From positions 868,001 to 932,000 of the forward strand of contig NZ_PJBE01000012.1 of NCBI RefSeq assembly GCF_002836205.1: a stretch of DNA of 64,000 nt, read 5' to 3'. A program made the translations under genes and the position numbers. Shown here piece by piece: positions 41,492 through 51,069 of the stretch (position 1 is the stretch's first letter; each line of letters starts with the position of its first letter). Origin of the DNA: Shewanella sp. Choline-02u-19. GTDB lineage: Bacteria; Pseudomonadota; Gammaproteobacteria; Enterobacterales; Shewanellaceae. The notes under the pieces are model-generated. The model was not told where the DNA came from and did no database searches. It worked only from the letters and a program-made list of their open reading frames with translations.

Positions 41492-43264
41492 ATGCGTCCC
41501 TCTTTATATTTCGACGGTCCTATCGGTAAGCTTAATTGGCATGTCATCAAACTGCTCTGGCCGTATTTGCTTGAATTTAAGCAACGAGTAGGCTTAGCGC
41601 TGTTGTGTTTAGTGGTGGCAAAGACAGCAAGTGTCGGGCTGCCCTTTGTGCTTAAAGCATTAGTCGATGGCTTGACGTTAAAGGGACCAGGGGAACTACT
41701 GGCGGTGCCGATAGGGTTAGTGATTGCTTATGGTTGTATGCGTTTACTCAACACCATTATCTCTGAAGTTAGAGATACGCTGTTTGGGCGAGTCACTGAA
41801 CGTGCCATTCGACGCTTAGGCATGGCTGTGTTTGAGCATCTGCATCGACTCGATATGGCATTTCATTTAGAAAGGCGTACCGGTGGATTGTCGCGAGATA
41901 TTGAACGTGGCACCAGTGGGGTGAGTTTTTTAATGCGCTTTATGGTATTCAATATCGTCCCCACACTATTGGAGATTGTGTTGGTGGTGGGCATTCTGTT
42001 TTACAACTACGGTGTTAGCTATGCGGCCGTTACACTATTGTCGGTGGTTGCCTATGGTGCATACTCTGTGGTGGCAACAGAGTGGCGTACAGGTTATGTC
42101 AGAGATGCCGCTAAAGCGGATTCGCTTTCTAGTACGCGCGCCGTCGATAGCCTATTGAATTACGAGACGGTGAAGTATTTTAATAATGAACAGTATGAAG
42201 CTAATCGTTATGACAGTGCCCTCGCTGACTGGGAAGAGGCGAAACGAAAGAACCGCTTGTCGTTATTTGCCCTGAACGCTGGGCAGGCTTGTATCATTTC
42301 TGTCGCGATGACATTGATGCTGGCAATGGCCGCGACGGATGTAGCACAGGGCGTGATGAGCATTGGTGACTTTGTGCTAATTAATGCATTTATGATGCAG
42401 CTCTTTATACCACTGAACTTTTTAGGCTTTGTTTACCGAGAGATCCGTGGTGCATTTGCGAATATTGAGCGCATGTTCAGTTTATTAGACAAAGAACCTT
42501 TGATTGAAGATATCGAGAATGCCAACACTGAAAGGCTAACTCAGGGAGTCGTTTCATTTGAGAATGTAAGCTTCAGTTACGATAGTCGCAATATTCTCGA
42601 TGATGTTAGTTTTTCAATAAAATCTGGGCAAAAAGTCGCGATAGTCGGTGATAGCGGGGCGGGTAAATCGACGATCGTTAAGTTGCTGTTTAGGTTTTAT
42701 GATGTCGTTTCTGGTTGTATTCGAATTGACGGGCAAGATATTCGTCAATTAAGCCAAGATACCTTGCGACAAGCGATTGCTATCGTGCCGCAAGACACTG
42801 TACTTTTTAATGATACGCTAATTGAGAATGTTCGTTACGGTCGCCCATCAGCGACAGATGATGAAATTGATGCTGCAATCAAAATGGCGCACCTCAGTGA
42901 TTTTATTGCAAGCCTACCAGAAGGTGGCGACACCCGTGTCGGTGAGCGCGGTTTGAAACTGTCCGGGGGTGAGAAACAACGGGTTGCGATTGCGAGAGCG
43001 ATTTTGAAACGTTCCCCTATCTTAGTGTTTGATGAAGCGACCTCGTCATTGGACAGTCATTCTGAACACGCTATTTTAACGGCATTGAAAGCGGCGGCTA
43101 AAGGCCATACCAGCCTCGTCATAGCGCACCGCTTATCGACCGTCGTCGATGCGGATCAAATTTTGGTGTTGAGCAAAGGTCGAGTGGTTGAAACGGGAAC
43201 TCATAGCAGTCTATTAGAGGCCGGTGGTTTGTATTCAAAATTGTGGCGTATTCAACAAGAGTAA
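41492..43264 (+). CDS. ABC exporter, Atm1/HMT1-type half-transporter
   Basis: 590 residues from the ATG at 41492 (GGAAG upstream). Six-helix membrane domain (residues about 20-310) with the Atm1-type stretch YETVKYFNNEQYEANRYDSA, then an ATPase domain: Walker A GDSGAGKST, Q-loop IVPQDTVLFNDTL, signature LSGGEKQRVAIARAI, Walker B ILVFDEATSSLD and switch AHRLSTV. Bacterial Atm1-type exporters move glutathione-metal or glutathione-sulfur conjugates across the inner membrane. It would act as a homodimer. It is monocistronic by spacing. Confidence 0.9.
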   Translation: MRPSLYFDGPIGKLNWHVIKLLWPYLLEFKQRVGLALLCLVVAKTASVGLPFVLKALVDGLTLKGPGELLAVPIGLVIAYGCMRLLNTIISEVRDTLFGRVTERAIRRLGMAVFEHLHRLDMAFHLERRTGGLSRDIERGTSGVSFLMRFMVFNIVPTLLEIVLVVGILFYNYGVSYAAVTLLSVVAYGAYSVVATEWRTGYVRDAAKADSLSSTRAVDSLLNYETVKYFNNEQYEANRYDSALADWEEAKRKNRLSLFALNAGQACIISVAMTLMLAMAATDVAQGVMSIGDFVLINAFMMQLFIPLNFLGFVYREIRGAFANIERMFSLLDKEPLIEDIENANTERLTQGVVSFENVSFSYDSRNILDDVSFSIKSGQKVAIVGDSGAGKSTIVKLLFRFYDVVSGCIRIDGQDIRQLSQDTLRQAIAIVPQDTVLFNDTLIENVRYGRPSATDDEIDAAIKMAHLSDFIASLPEGGDTRVGERGLKLSGGEKQRVAIARAILKRSPILVFDEATSSLDSHSEHAILTALKAAAKGHTSLVIAHRLSTVVDADQILVLSKGRVVETGTHSSLLEAGGLYSKLWRIQQE

Positions 43265-43686
43265 CGATGGAGGATTTAAGTCCTTTCTACATAGTGTGAC
43301 TGATTAGGTGTGGCTATAGTGAGTGGTTTTAAGATATCTCTGTATACAATTCAGCCTAGGTTCAGACTTGTGTACATATAATAGCTTTACATCAATACTT
43401 ATTGCCTAAAATATCGGTTCATTCAGTGGTAATTCAGCGTTAGAGCCCCATGGGGAGTTCGAAGCTCATCATTATTCTATATCGAACGTTTGCAACCTAG
43501 CATGTGGATCTTTGAAATTCAGTCAACGGGAATGTTTAGACATCCCACTTCTGCTTTGCATTGGTTCACAAGGGAGTTTCCATAATCCCTTCAATACGCT
43601 TTGAGTTGAAAAGTTTGGGTGTTTCTGAATTGGCGACATATTTAATACAATAGGTATAACGTCATGATTATACAGAGAAGGTCACT
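43265..43686. other. Intergenic region after the ABC exporter
   Basis: About 420 bp without a gene-like frame, repeat or recognised motif. The promoter of the small downstream gene should lie in its last 100 bp. Confidence 0.4.
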
Positions 43687-43950
43687 ATGAAAAACATACC
43701 TCTACTTGTAAATATCGAAGGACAGGGCAGCAAGGCTAGCACTGACTGGCTTGCTATTATGGCGACGCTTAAAAAGCGTGGTCTAGAAACAGATGAACTT
43801 GAAGTGGTTTATTTTGAATTGTGTGCCGGCATGAGAGTAACGACTCGCGGTTTGAGTTTAGCTAAAGCGAGTCCGGTAGACCCTTTAAAAGGACTGCTGC
43901 ATGAGCCAAAATTCTCAGCTCGCGATTATGCTGGAATGCTAACAGCTTAA
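43687..43950 (+). CDS. Small hypothetical protein, 87 residues
   Basis: AAGG lies six bases before the ATG. The sequence (IPLLVNIEGQGSKASTDWLA, LKKRGLETDELEVVYFEL, AKASPVDPLKGLLHEP) is soluble, without signal or membrane segment, and looks like a genuine compact alpha/beta protein. No family recognised. Its stop overlaps that of the convergent gene on the minus strand. Confidence 0.65.
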   Translation: MKNIPLLVNIEGQGSKASTDWLAIMATLKKRGLETDELEVVYFELCAGMRVTTRGLSLAKASPVDPLKGLLHEPKFSARDYAGMLTA

Positions 43951-44141
43951 TAGCTGATTTTGCCAATTTTCCAGCCATCACAGAGTAAGATTTTAGGCGC
44001 TGGTGTTTTCATCGGTTGTAAACTGATGATTTTCCCCTCTCTGTAGCAGATATATTCGCCTTCAATCACTGTCATGCGTTCGCAACTGTTACAACTTACA
44101 GACAATCCCATGTTTTGTGAGGGCGCATCTTTGTCATCCAT
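43947..44141 (-). CDS. Small Cys-containing protein, possible zinc-ribbon-like
   Basis: 64 residues; GAGG precedes the ATG by eight bases. Four Cys are arranged as CNSC near residue 17, then ICY and LLCDGW, a loose two-plus-two pattern that could bind zinc. No signal peptide. The gene overlaps the convergent neighbour by four bases at the stop codons. Function unknown. Confidence 0.62.
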   Translation of the reverse strand: MDDKDAPSQNMGLSVSCNSCERMTVIEGEYICYREGKIISLQPMKTPAPKILLCDGWKIGKISY

Positions 44142-44308
44142 TGCTGTGCCTCATATGTAAAAGATTACTATTTAGTTTAACTCCACAAAGAGGTATATCC
44201 TACCTGAGCTAATACTTATTTACTAAATATTCCGCAAACTAAGTCTCATTCACTTGAAATCAGACCATGCTTTTGGGTTATTCCATCAAACGGGGATGCG
44301 ATTAAGCG

Positions 44309-44854
44309 TCATTGACCAAATTGAGATATCTCAAAGCTAACCTCACCAGATGGGTGAATGGTTAACTGATAAAGCTCGCCATAACTTGATTCATCTAAGG
44401 TCGCAATTTGTGGGCCTCCTAATGCTTTTATAATCAGTGGCACGGTATTGGAGTGACCGGCAATGACACTGTTGCCGTTCGAACTCTGCACCAGCGCAAC
44501 TATCTCAGCAATATGGGCTTCAATTCCCTCTTTGGTACTGACAGTTGTAAGACTAATGTTATGAGCATCGACGAGTGGCTTAAGTGTCAGTTGGGTTCTG
44601 TGGTAGTTACTGGCGATGGCTTGAGAAACGGTTAAGTCTGTTAGTACTTGAGCAAGAGCTTGCGCTTGTTGGTAGCCTACGTCACTAAGAAGTGGATCAC
44701 GTGAGCCATCGCTGAGCTTCTCGGCATGTCGAACCACAATGATAGTTTTGCTATCGATGGTATCGGTTATGTTTTGTGCTAGTGCCAAGGCACTATAATT
44801 GAAGGTAAGAGTTAAAACTATAAAGGCGATGATCGCCTTAAATAGGGTTGGCAT
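44309..44854 (-). CDS. Exported histidine-phosphatase family protein (SixA/PGM-like)
   Basis: 181 residues from the ATG at 44854, with AAGGA eight bases upstream; a longer frame from 44890 has no such site. A signal peptide (PTLFKAIIAFIVLTLTFNYS) precedes the catalytic TIIVVRHAEKLSDGSRDPLL with the phospho-accepting RHxE motif, and AGHSNTVPLIIKAL supplies the second His. It removes phosphate from an unknown periplasmic substrate. Standard SixA is cytoplasmic and shorter, so the signal peptide sets this one apart. Confidence 0.85.
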   Translation of the reverse strand: MPTLFKAIIAFIVLTLTFNYSALALAQNITDTIDSKTIIVVRHAEKLSDGSRDPLLSDVGYQQAQALAQVLTDLTVSQAIASNYHRTQLTLKPLVDAHNISLTTVSTKEGIEAHIAEIVALVQSSNGNSVIAGHSNTVPLIIKALGGPQIATLDESSYGELYQLTIHPSGEVSFEISQFGQ

Positions 44855-45040
44855 AGTGGCGTCCTTGATATTTTTCTTGAGGGCTATCATAACTAAAAGT
44901 TACGCCTATAAAGCCTGAGTTGTTAAAGCTTATGCGTCTTTGAGTTCACTGTCCCTAACAAAATGTTGGCGTTAGATTAATCTTTCTGAATATGAAATAA
45001 AAGTTTATGCTGAAACGACGACGCACTTTTGGAGCAAGCT

Positions 45041-45790
45041 ATGTGGATTGAAGGTAAAGTCATTGAGCGGAATGATTGGAGTGACAAGTTATTCTCATTA
45101 AAAATCAAAGTCGATATTGGAAATTTTATCGCGGGTCAATTTATTAAATTAAGTCGAGTCGTTGATGAGAAACGCATCGGCCGAGCTTACTCTCTGGTTA
45201 ACCCACCTGGGACTGATTACATTGAGGTACTGGCGGTAGCGGTGGATGACGGCCAATTATCTCCAGATCTGCAAGCATTGTCTGCCGGTGACGTCATTGA
45301 TGTTGCAACCAAAGCATCAGGTTTTATGACGCTTGATGAGCTACCTAAAGATGATAAGAAAGGTGAACACCTTTGGTTCCTTGCGACAGGTACAGCAGTT
45401 GGTCCTTTCATCTCTATGATGGAAACCGAAGAACCGTGGCAAAACTATCAGAAAGTAATCTTAGTCTATGGTGTTCGAGAAGCGCAGGATTTGGCTTATC
45501 TGCCGCTACTTAGGGCGTTGGAAAGCAAATATCCTTCACAGTTTAAATTAGTACTCTTGGTCACAAGAGAGCCTGTTGATGGGGCACTACGTTGCCGGAT
45601 CCCTGATGGACTCTTAAGTGGTGAAATAGAAGCATTAGCGGGCGTCACTATTTCCGCCAATGAGTCTCAAGTGATGATTTGCGGTAATCCTGGAATGATC
45701 ACCGATGCACAGCTGGTGCTAAAAAACAGAGGACTCGCCAAGAACTTACGCCGAGCGCCAGGACAAGTTACCGTCGAAAAATACTGGTAA
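45041..45790 (+). CDS. fpr: Ferredoxin/flavodoxin-NADP+ reductase
   Basis: 249 residues from the ATG at 45041 (GGAG seven bases upstream). FAD-binding RAYSLVNPP near residue 49, NADP-binding FLATGTAVGPFISM near 110, and the C-terminal VEKYW ending typical of bacterial Fpr. It exchanges electrons between NADPH and ferredoxin or flavodoxin in the cytoplasm and often supports oxidative-stress responses. Ten bases separate it from a GST gene, so the two are probably cotranscribed. Confidence 0.93.
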   Translation: MWIEGKVIERNDWSDKLFSLKIKVDIGNFIAGQFIKLSRVVDEKRIGRAYSLVNPPGTDYIEVLAVAVDDGQLSPDLQALSAGDVIDVATKASGFMTLDELPKDDKKGEHLWFLATGTAVGPFISMMETEEPWQNYQKVILVYGVREAQDLAYLPLLRALESKYPSQFKLVLLVTREPVDGALRCRIPDGLLSGEIEALAGVTISANESQVMICGNPGMITDAQLVLKNRGLAKNLRRAPGQVTVEKYW

Positions 45791-45799
45791 GGTCAGATC

Positions 45800-46396
45800 A
45801 TGAAACTGTATTATTCCGACGCTTCACCTTATGCCCGTTGTGTCCGTGTTTTTATTAGCTACCACAAGATTAAAGGGATTGAAGAGATTATTGCTAACCC
45901 CTTCGATAACTCTCCAGAACTGCTTAGAGTTAACCCTTTAGCAAAGATCCCCTGTTTGCAGCTAAATGATGGCTCGGCATTGTTTGATAGCGAAGTGATT
46001 ATGCGTTTCTTAGACACTGAATTTGGCCAGTCTCGTTTATTTGGAATGAGAGTAAATAATTGGTCGCAACAGTGTCACTTTTCATTACTGAAAGGTATTT
46101 TTGATAGTGCGGTCTCACTTAGACAGGAGCAACTTCGAGATGAAGAGGGTTTGCGTTCTGCATTTTGGACATCGCGATTTGAGCAAGCATTATTAAGAGG
46201 CTTAAAAGAGATTGAAACCATTGGCATCACTCACTCTGCTGAGTTAACGGCATTGCAAGTCATGTTAGTTTGTCTATTGGAGTACATTGACTTTAGGCAT
46301 CCCGATATACTTTGGCGAAATGTGGCTCCTGCACTCGGTCTTTGGCTGAAGGAAGCGCAGAAAGCTGATGCTTTTGTTGCCACAAGGCCCGCGTGA
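45800..46396 (+). CDS. Glutathione S-transferase family protein
   Basis: 198 residues. Thioredoxin-like N-terminal domain (MKLYYSDASPYARCVRVF) with the NPLAKIPCL turn and DSEVIMRFLDTEF contacts for glutathione, then an all-helical C-terminal domain. Likely cytoplasmic detoxification or thiol metabolism; specific substrate unknown. It directly follows fpr. Confidence 0.9.
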   Translation: MKLYYSDASPYARCVRVFISYHKIKGIEEIIANPFDNSPELLRVNPLAKIPCLQLNDGSALFDSEVIMRFLDTEFGQSRLFGMRVNNWSQQCHFSLLKGIFDSAVSLRQEQLRDEEGLRSAFWTSRFEQALLRGLKEIETIGITHSAELTALQVMLVCLLEYIDFRHPDILWRNVAPALGLWLKEAQKADAFVATRPA

Positions 46397-46534
46397 CAAC
46401 ACGACTTCGCTTGTTAGTATTATGAATAAATAGAGGTTAATTAAGTATTTGCTAAGGTAAGTGGTGTATTTTGTTGGCAGAAATTACCACTAATGCTTGC
46501 TGTTCCAGCCTTGATTGATTACCCTACTTGCAAT

Positions 46535-46549
46535 TGAGAATTATTATCA
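46535..46549. promoter_or_regulatory. Fur box upstream of fbpA
   Basis: TGAGAATTATTATCA matches the 7-1-7 Fur consensus TGATAATnATTATCA at all but one position. It lies 43 bp before the fbpA start, in promoter position, predicting iron repression of the ferric transporter. Confidence 0.8.
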
Positions 46550-46591
46550 CTGACGTGGTAGTTAAAGGTACATTGATAAAGGAGTAGGGCA

Positions 46592-47599
46592 ATGAGAATG
46601 ATCAACAGTCTAATGATGGTTGGGCTTTTATGTAGTGCAACTATGGTTAGTGCCGCTGAAAGGTTAACGGTCTACTCTTATCGACAAGCTTTTCTTATTG
46701 ACCCTATTTTGACTGACTTTACTAAGCAAACGGGCATTGAAGTTGATGTCGTGTTTTCAAAGAAAGGCATCGCGGAGCGTATGTCGCGAGAAGGACGCTT
46801 GTCTAAAGCTGATATAGTACTGACTTCAGATTTCTATCGGTTAATGGAGTTGGTTAAGAAAGATCTTGTCATCCCAGCAAGCAGCGATACGCTAAAGCAA
46901 AATATTCCCCAAAAATACCGTTCACCAGATGACATGTGGTATGCATTAACCATGCGTGTCCGTAATATTTATAGCTCGAAAGAAAGACTGGGTAAGTTAG
47001 ATATTAACTATGAAGATCTCGCCGACCCTAAGTATCTCGGTAAAATTTGCAGCCGAAGTGGTAAGCATCCTTATAATGTTTCTCTCGTCGCATCGATGAT
47101 TGCGCACCATGGTGAACAAGACACTAAGACATGGCTACAAGGCTTAAAAGCCAATCTTGCGCGTAAGCCACAAGGTAATGACAGGGCCCAGGTTAAAGCG
47201 CTAAGCGAAGGTTTATGTGATATCGCCATTGGCAACAGCTATTATTTAGGCAAAATGCTACAAGATCCTAAACAGAAGCCATGGGCTGAAGCGGTTGAGA
47301 TTAACTTCCCTAACCAAGATAACCGTGGTTCGCACATCAATGTATCAGGTATGGCGTTAGCCAAATACACTAAAAACCGTGACGCAGCTATTCAGTTGAT
47401 GGAGTTTCTATCAAGTGATTCTGCGCAGCAAACCTATGCTGATGTGAACATGGAATATCCGGTTAAAGCTGATGTTAAACCATCGAAGTTAGTCGCCTCT
47501 TGGGGACAATTTAAAGCTGATGACTTGCCTATCTATAAGCTAGCTGAATACCATAGCGCTGCGATAAAACTATTGGATGAAGTGAAGTTTGATCTTTAG
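46592..47599 (+). CDS. fbpA: Ferric-iron ABC transporter periplasmic binding protein
   Basis: 335 residues, AAAGGAG seven bases before the ATG. A signal peptide ends around MVSAAE, then LTVYSYRQAFLIDPILTDFT as in FutA/FbpA proteins. The C-terminal half has the iron-contact Tyr pair region GNSYYLGKML. It captures Fe(III) in the periplasm for FbpBC. A Fur box precedes it and a terminator follows; fbpBC are separated from it by a 333-bp repeat element. Confidence 0.92.
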   Translation: MRMINSLMMVGLLCSATMVSAAERLTVYSYRQAFLIDPILTDFTKQTGIEVDVVFSKKGIAERMSREGRLSKADIVLTSDFYRLMELVKKDLVIPASSDTLKQNIPQKYRSPDDMWYALTMRVRNIYSSKERLGKLDINYEDLADPKYLGKICSRSGKHPYNVSLVASMIAHHGEQDTKTWLQGLKANLARKPQGNDRAQVKALSEGLCDIAIGNSYYLGKMLQDPKQKPWAEAVEINFPNQDNRGSHINVSGMALAKYTKNRDAAIQLMEFLSSDSAQQTYADVNMEYPVKADVKPSKLVASWGQFKADDLPIYKLAEYHSAAIKLLDEVKFDL

Positions 47600-47680
47600 T
47601 GCAAGCTAGGCTTTTAAGGTTGGGCTAACGCTATCGTTATATAATGCATTAACGCGAATGCTTCGTGATAATATTCTCAG

Positions 47681-47710
47681 AACCTATCTTTATGATAGGT
47701 TTTGTTTTTT
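47681..47710 (+). terminator. Terminator after fbpA
   Basis: AACCTATC TTTAT GATAGGTT followed by TTGTTTTTT. Confidence 0.88.
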
Positions 47711-47735
47711 CTACATATTTTTATTTTTCATGGCT

Positions 47736-48068
47736 CCTATACCCATCCTACCTGAAGATGTAGGATTCGATGGGAGTTTAATGGGCTTTAATCACTGGTT
47801 CATTGCTCCAGGCTGAACCTAAGCACCTACATCCATGTAGGCGAGGCATTGATTGCCGCTAATGGTCATTGCCTTAGTAAAATCAATAACACAGAGTAAA
47901 GCCCACTCTAATAATATAAAAAGCATACCCATCGCAGAAGGCGTTGTGCAAGCCCACTTCGTTGTTGCACTCACTTAAAAGGGAATAACCATTTCTACGT
48001 TAATGCGCCTAGAATTGAACTGGCACAACGCCTCTGAAACGAGCATCTCCAAGCTGGATGGGTATAGG
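47736..48068. mobile_element. MITE-like non-coding element with terminal inverted repeats
   Basis: The ends CCTATACCCATCC (47736-47748) and GGATGGGTATAGG (48056-48068) are exact 13-bp inverted repeats, with weaker pairing to about 29 bp (22 of 29). The 333-bp interior codes for nothing and has a secondary palindrome CCTACATCCATGTAGG. No clear target duplication is visible. It resembles dispersed Shewanella/Vibrio-type repeats, from memory. It sits between the fbpA terminator and fbpB, ending 11 bp before the fbpB ATG, and could supply or alter the promoter of fbpBC. Confidence 0.72.
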
Positions 48069-48079
48069 TATTTGACACC

Positions 48080-49711
48080 ATGATATTAGGCTTAGCTAGA
48101 CGCTGGTCTGTTGCAAGCTACACATTGGCACTGTTGATCGTGATGCCGCTTATCGCGCTTATTCTGCAATCACTGATGCCTGATGAAGCTGTTTTTGGTC
48201 ATCTCATTGATACCGTTTTACCGACCTATATCAGCAATAGTTTGCTGCTAATGTTCTGGGTGGTGATAGGCGCTCTTCTACTGGCTATACCCGCCGCTTG
48301 GCTGGTGGCCAAATGTCGTTTCCCTGGCCGAAACATCTTCCAATGGGCATTATTGTTACCACTGGCAATGCCAGCCTATGTGGTCGCTTACGTGTACACG
48401 GACCTTTTGGATTATGCAGGTCCCGTGCAGCGAAGTCTGCGAGGCCTATTGGGCTGGCAAACGCCCCATGATTACTACTTTCCTGAAGTACGCTCTTTAG
48501 GCGGTGCAGCAATTATGCTGGCGTTGGTGCTTTTTCCGTACATTTATCTGCTAGCGCGCACCGCATTTATGGAGCAATCAGCAAGTTTAGGACATGCCGC
48601 ACGCGTTATGGGGTGTAGTCCTTGGAAAAGCTTCTGGCGGCTTAGCTTACCTATGGCTAGGCCCGCTTTAGCCGTGGGAGCCACACTTGTTGCTATGGAA
48701 ACGGCGGCAGATTTTGCCACTGTGAGTTATTTTGCGGTGCCCACATTAACCACGGCTGTTTATGATACTTGGTTTGAATATGGCAGTTTAACCGCTGCCG
48801 CAAAACTCTCTACTATTATGCTGTTTGTCATCTTTGCTATGATTGGTTTCGAGCGTTTTGCACGCCGAAAACAACAACTTTTCCAAAAACAGTCATCACC
48901 AGGAGAGTTAGATCGCTACTCGCTGAGTGGTGTAAAGGCATTTGCGGCTACTGGCTACTGCTTTGGCTTATTAACGCTCGCTTTTTTGCTGCCATTCGCT
49001 ATTTTGCTGCAATATGCTTGGGGTTATTTTGCCGAGAGTTGGAATGCCAAATTTTTTGAGTACAGCTTTAATAGTTTATGGATTTCGCTATTGGTAAGCG
49101 TGATCTGTGTCTGCATCGGTATTGTTTTAATGTTTGTCAGAAGGGTGAGTCCTCGAAGAGCCGATATGTTGCCGTCAAGGTTAGCCTCTACTGGCTACGC
49201 TCTACCCGGTACCGTGTTGGCCATTGGTATTTTAGTGCCATTTACACAGCTTGATTTTGCGATTAATGATGTCGCTGAATATTTTGGTTTTGAAGGGCCG
49301 GGACTTATATTAACCGGTAGTGTTTTTATTCTTGTTTGTGCTTTTTGTATCCGTTTTGCCGCAATTGCAATTGGTAGTATAGAAAATAGCTATAAACGCA
49401 TTTCGCCATCTTTAGATATGGCGAGTGTAACGTTAGGCTTAACCCCAAAAGCATTGCTGGCTAGGGTGCATGTCCCCTTGCTGCGAAAAGGAATATTTGC
49501 GGGATTATTATTGGTCTTTATTGAGTGTATGAAAGAGCTCCCGGCGGCTTTGTTACTCAGACCGATCGGTTTTGAAAATTTGGCGACGTATGTTTTTCAG
49601 TTTGTCTCTGATGAACAGCTAGAACATGGCGCTTTAGCCGCGATTGTTATCGTGTTGGTGGGGTTAGTCCCATTGATATACCTCAACCGTTCTTTGGAGC
49701 AAGAAAAGTAG
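48080..49711 (+). CDS. fbpB: Ferric-iron ABC transporter permease (fused two-domain)
   Basis: 543 residues with about 12 membrane helices and two internally related halves, each with an EAA-type loop (HAARVMGCSPWKSFWRLSLP in the first, MASVTLGLTPKALLARVHVP in the second), as in FbpB-type iron permeases. Moves Fe(III) across the inner membrane with FbpA and FbpC. One base separates it from fbpC. Confidence 0.93.
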   Translation: MILGLARRWSVASYTLALLIVMPLIALILQSLMPDEAVFGHLIDTVLPTYISNSLLLMFWVVIGALLLAIPAAWLVAKCRFPGRNIFQWALLLPLAMPAYVVAYVYTDLLDYAGPVQRSLRGLLGWQTPHDYYFPEVRSLGGAAIMLALVLFPYIYLLARTAFMEQSASLGHAARVMGCSPWKSFWRLSLPMARPALAVGATLVAMETAADFATVSYFAVPTLTTAVYDTWFEYGSLTAAAKLSTIMLFVIFAMIGFERFARRKQQLFQKQSSPGELDRYSLSGVKAFAATGYCFGLLTLAFLLPFAILLQYAWGYFAESWNAKFFEYSFNSLWISLLVSVICVCIGIVLMFVRRVSPRRADMLPSRLASTGYALPGTVLAIGILVPFTQLDFAINDVAEYFGFEGPGLILTGSVFILVCAFCIRFAAIAIGSIENSYKRISPSLDMASVTLGLTPKALLARVHVPLLRKGIFAGLLLVFIECMKELPAALLLRPIGFENLATYVFQFVSDEQLEHGALAAIVIVLVGLVPLIYLNRSLEQEK

Positions 49712-49712
49712 T

Positions 49713-50741
49713 ATGGCAACCTTACAAGTCAGCAATGTCCATAGCCAATACCAAAAACAAGTGGTGTTGAAAGGTCTCGATTTAACCGTTGAAAAAGGTG
49801 AAATTATTGCCTTGTTGGGGCCGAGTGGCTGCGGTAAAACGACACTGTTACGGGCTATCGCGGGTCTGCAAAATATTACCGAAGGCGAGATCGCAATCAA
49901 TGGTAATACCGTGGTATCCGACAAAAAATTTGTCGCCAGTGAGAAGCGTGGGATCGGCATGATCTTTCAGGATTACGCTTTGTTTCCTCATCTTACAGTG
50001 GCAGAAAATATACTTTTTGGCGTGAAAATAGCGAATAAAGCACAACGAGTGACGCGACTAGATAAAATGTTGTCACTGGTAAAGTTGGACGGGCTAGGGG
50101 AGCGATATCCACACGAGCTATCGGGTGGTCAGCAGCAAAGGGTATCAATCGCTCGAGCGTTAGCCTATGAACCTGAGGTTCTTTTACTTGATGAGCCATT
50201 TTCAAATATAGATGCCAAGGTTCGTCGAGAGATGATGCTTGAGATCCGTCATATCCTAAAGCGACATAATATAAGTGCCGTTTTTGTAACTCATAGTAAA
50301 GATGAGGCGTTTGTTTTTGCTGATAAGCTCGCTTTGTTTAACCATGGTAAAATTGTTCAATGTGGTGACGCTGAGAAACTGTATCTATGCCCACAAGATA
50401 AGTATGTCGCTGACTTTTTAGGGGCTAGTAATTACTTACCTGCGAAAGTGATTGCGGATAAAACCGTGTCTACACTTATTGGTGATATTGAAAGTGACCG
50501 TCCGCTGATGGTGGCGCTAAATGATGAAGCTGAGCTTTTGTTAAGGCCACAGCACTTAGTCATATCTAAAAACGACAAGGGCTTAGGTGAAGTCATTGAG
50601 CGTCGTTTTCTTGGGCATGTCTGCCAGTATTTGGTCCAAATTGATGACATCACGCTCGATGTCCATAGTGAATGCTTAGATATCAATATTGGTGAAAAAG
50701 TGGCAATTACAGCAACACGACACCATTTAATTTTACTCTAA
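49713..50741 (+). CDS. fbpC: Ferric-iron ABC transporter ATP-binding protein
   Basis: 342 residues. Walker A GPSGCGKTT, Q-loop MIFQDYALFPHL, signature LSGGQQQRVSIARALA, Walker B VLLLDEPFSNID, switch VFVTHSKDEA. A C-terminal regulatory region of about 100 residues follows. Energises iron uptake with FbpB. Confidence 0.94.
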   Translation: MATLQVSNVHSQYQKQVVLKGLDLTVEKGEIIALLGPSGCGKTTLLRAIAGLQNITEGEIAINGNTVVSDKKFVASEKRGIGMIFQDYALFPHLTVAENILFGVKIANKAQRVTRLDKMLSLVKLDGLGERYPHELSGGQQQRVSIARALAYEPEVLLLDEPFSNIDAKVRREMMLEIRHILKRHNISAVFVTHSKDEAFVFADKLALFNHGKIVQCGDAEKLYLCPQDKYVADFLGASNYLPAKVIADKTVSTLIGDIESDRPLMVALNDEAELLLRPQHLVISKNDKGLGEVIERRFLGHVCQYLVQIDDITLDVHSECLDINIGEKVAITATRHHLILL

Positions 50742-51069
50742 CGGAGGTAGCACTAACCTAATATCTGCGCGTTTGAAGTGAGGTAAGAAAACATTGAGAG
50801 TTTAATTCATCGTTTAATGTGTTGTTTTTATCGCCGTTTAGTGACAATTTTAGTAAGCTTGGGTTTAGAGCGTTTAATATAAAATTAATTAACGGCTTAC
50901 TCGTGCGCATGCTATAAGACAAAAGCAATGTGACACAAGTATAGCGCTTTGCAAGTAGGCTAAATATAAGTCTTTATTCTGGTTAATGTGCGTCAGGTAG
51001 AATTATTAGATGCTAAAGTTGTAGATAATATTGCCGATGATTAATGCAAAATAAGGGTTACATATAAAA
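50742..51069. other. Intergenic region between fbpC and the DyP peroxidase gene
   Basis: 328 bp, AT-rich, no gene. No Fur-type box is recognised. The peroxidase promoter is expected here. Confidence 0.4.
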
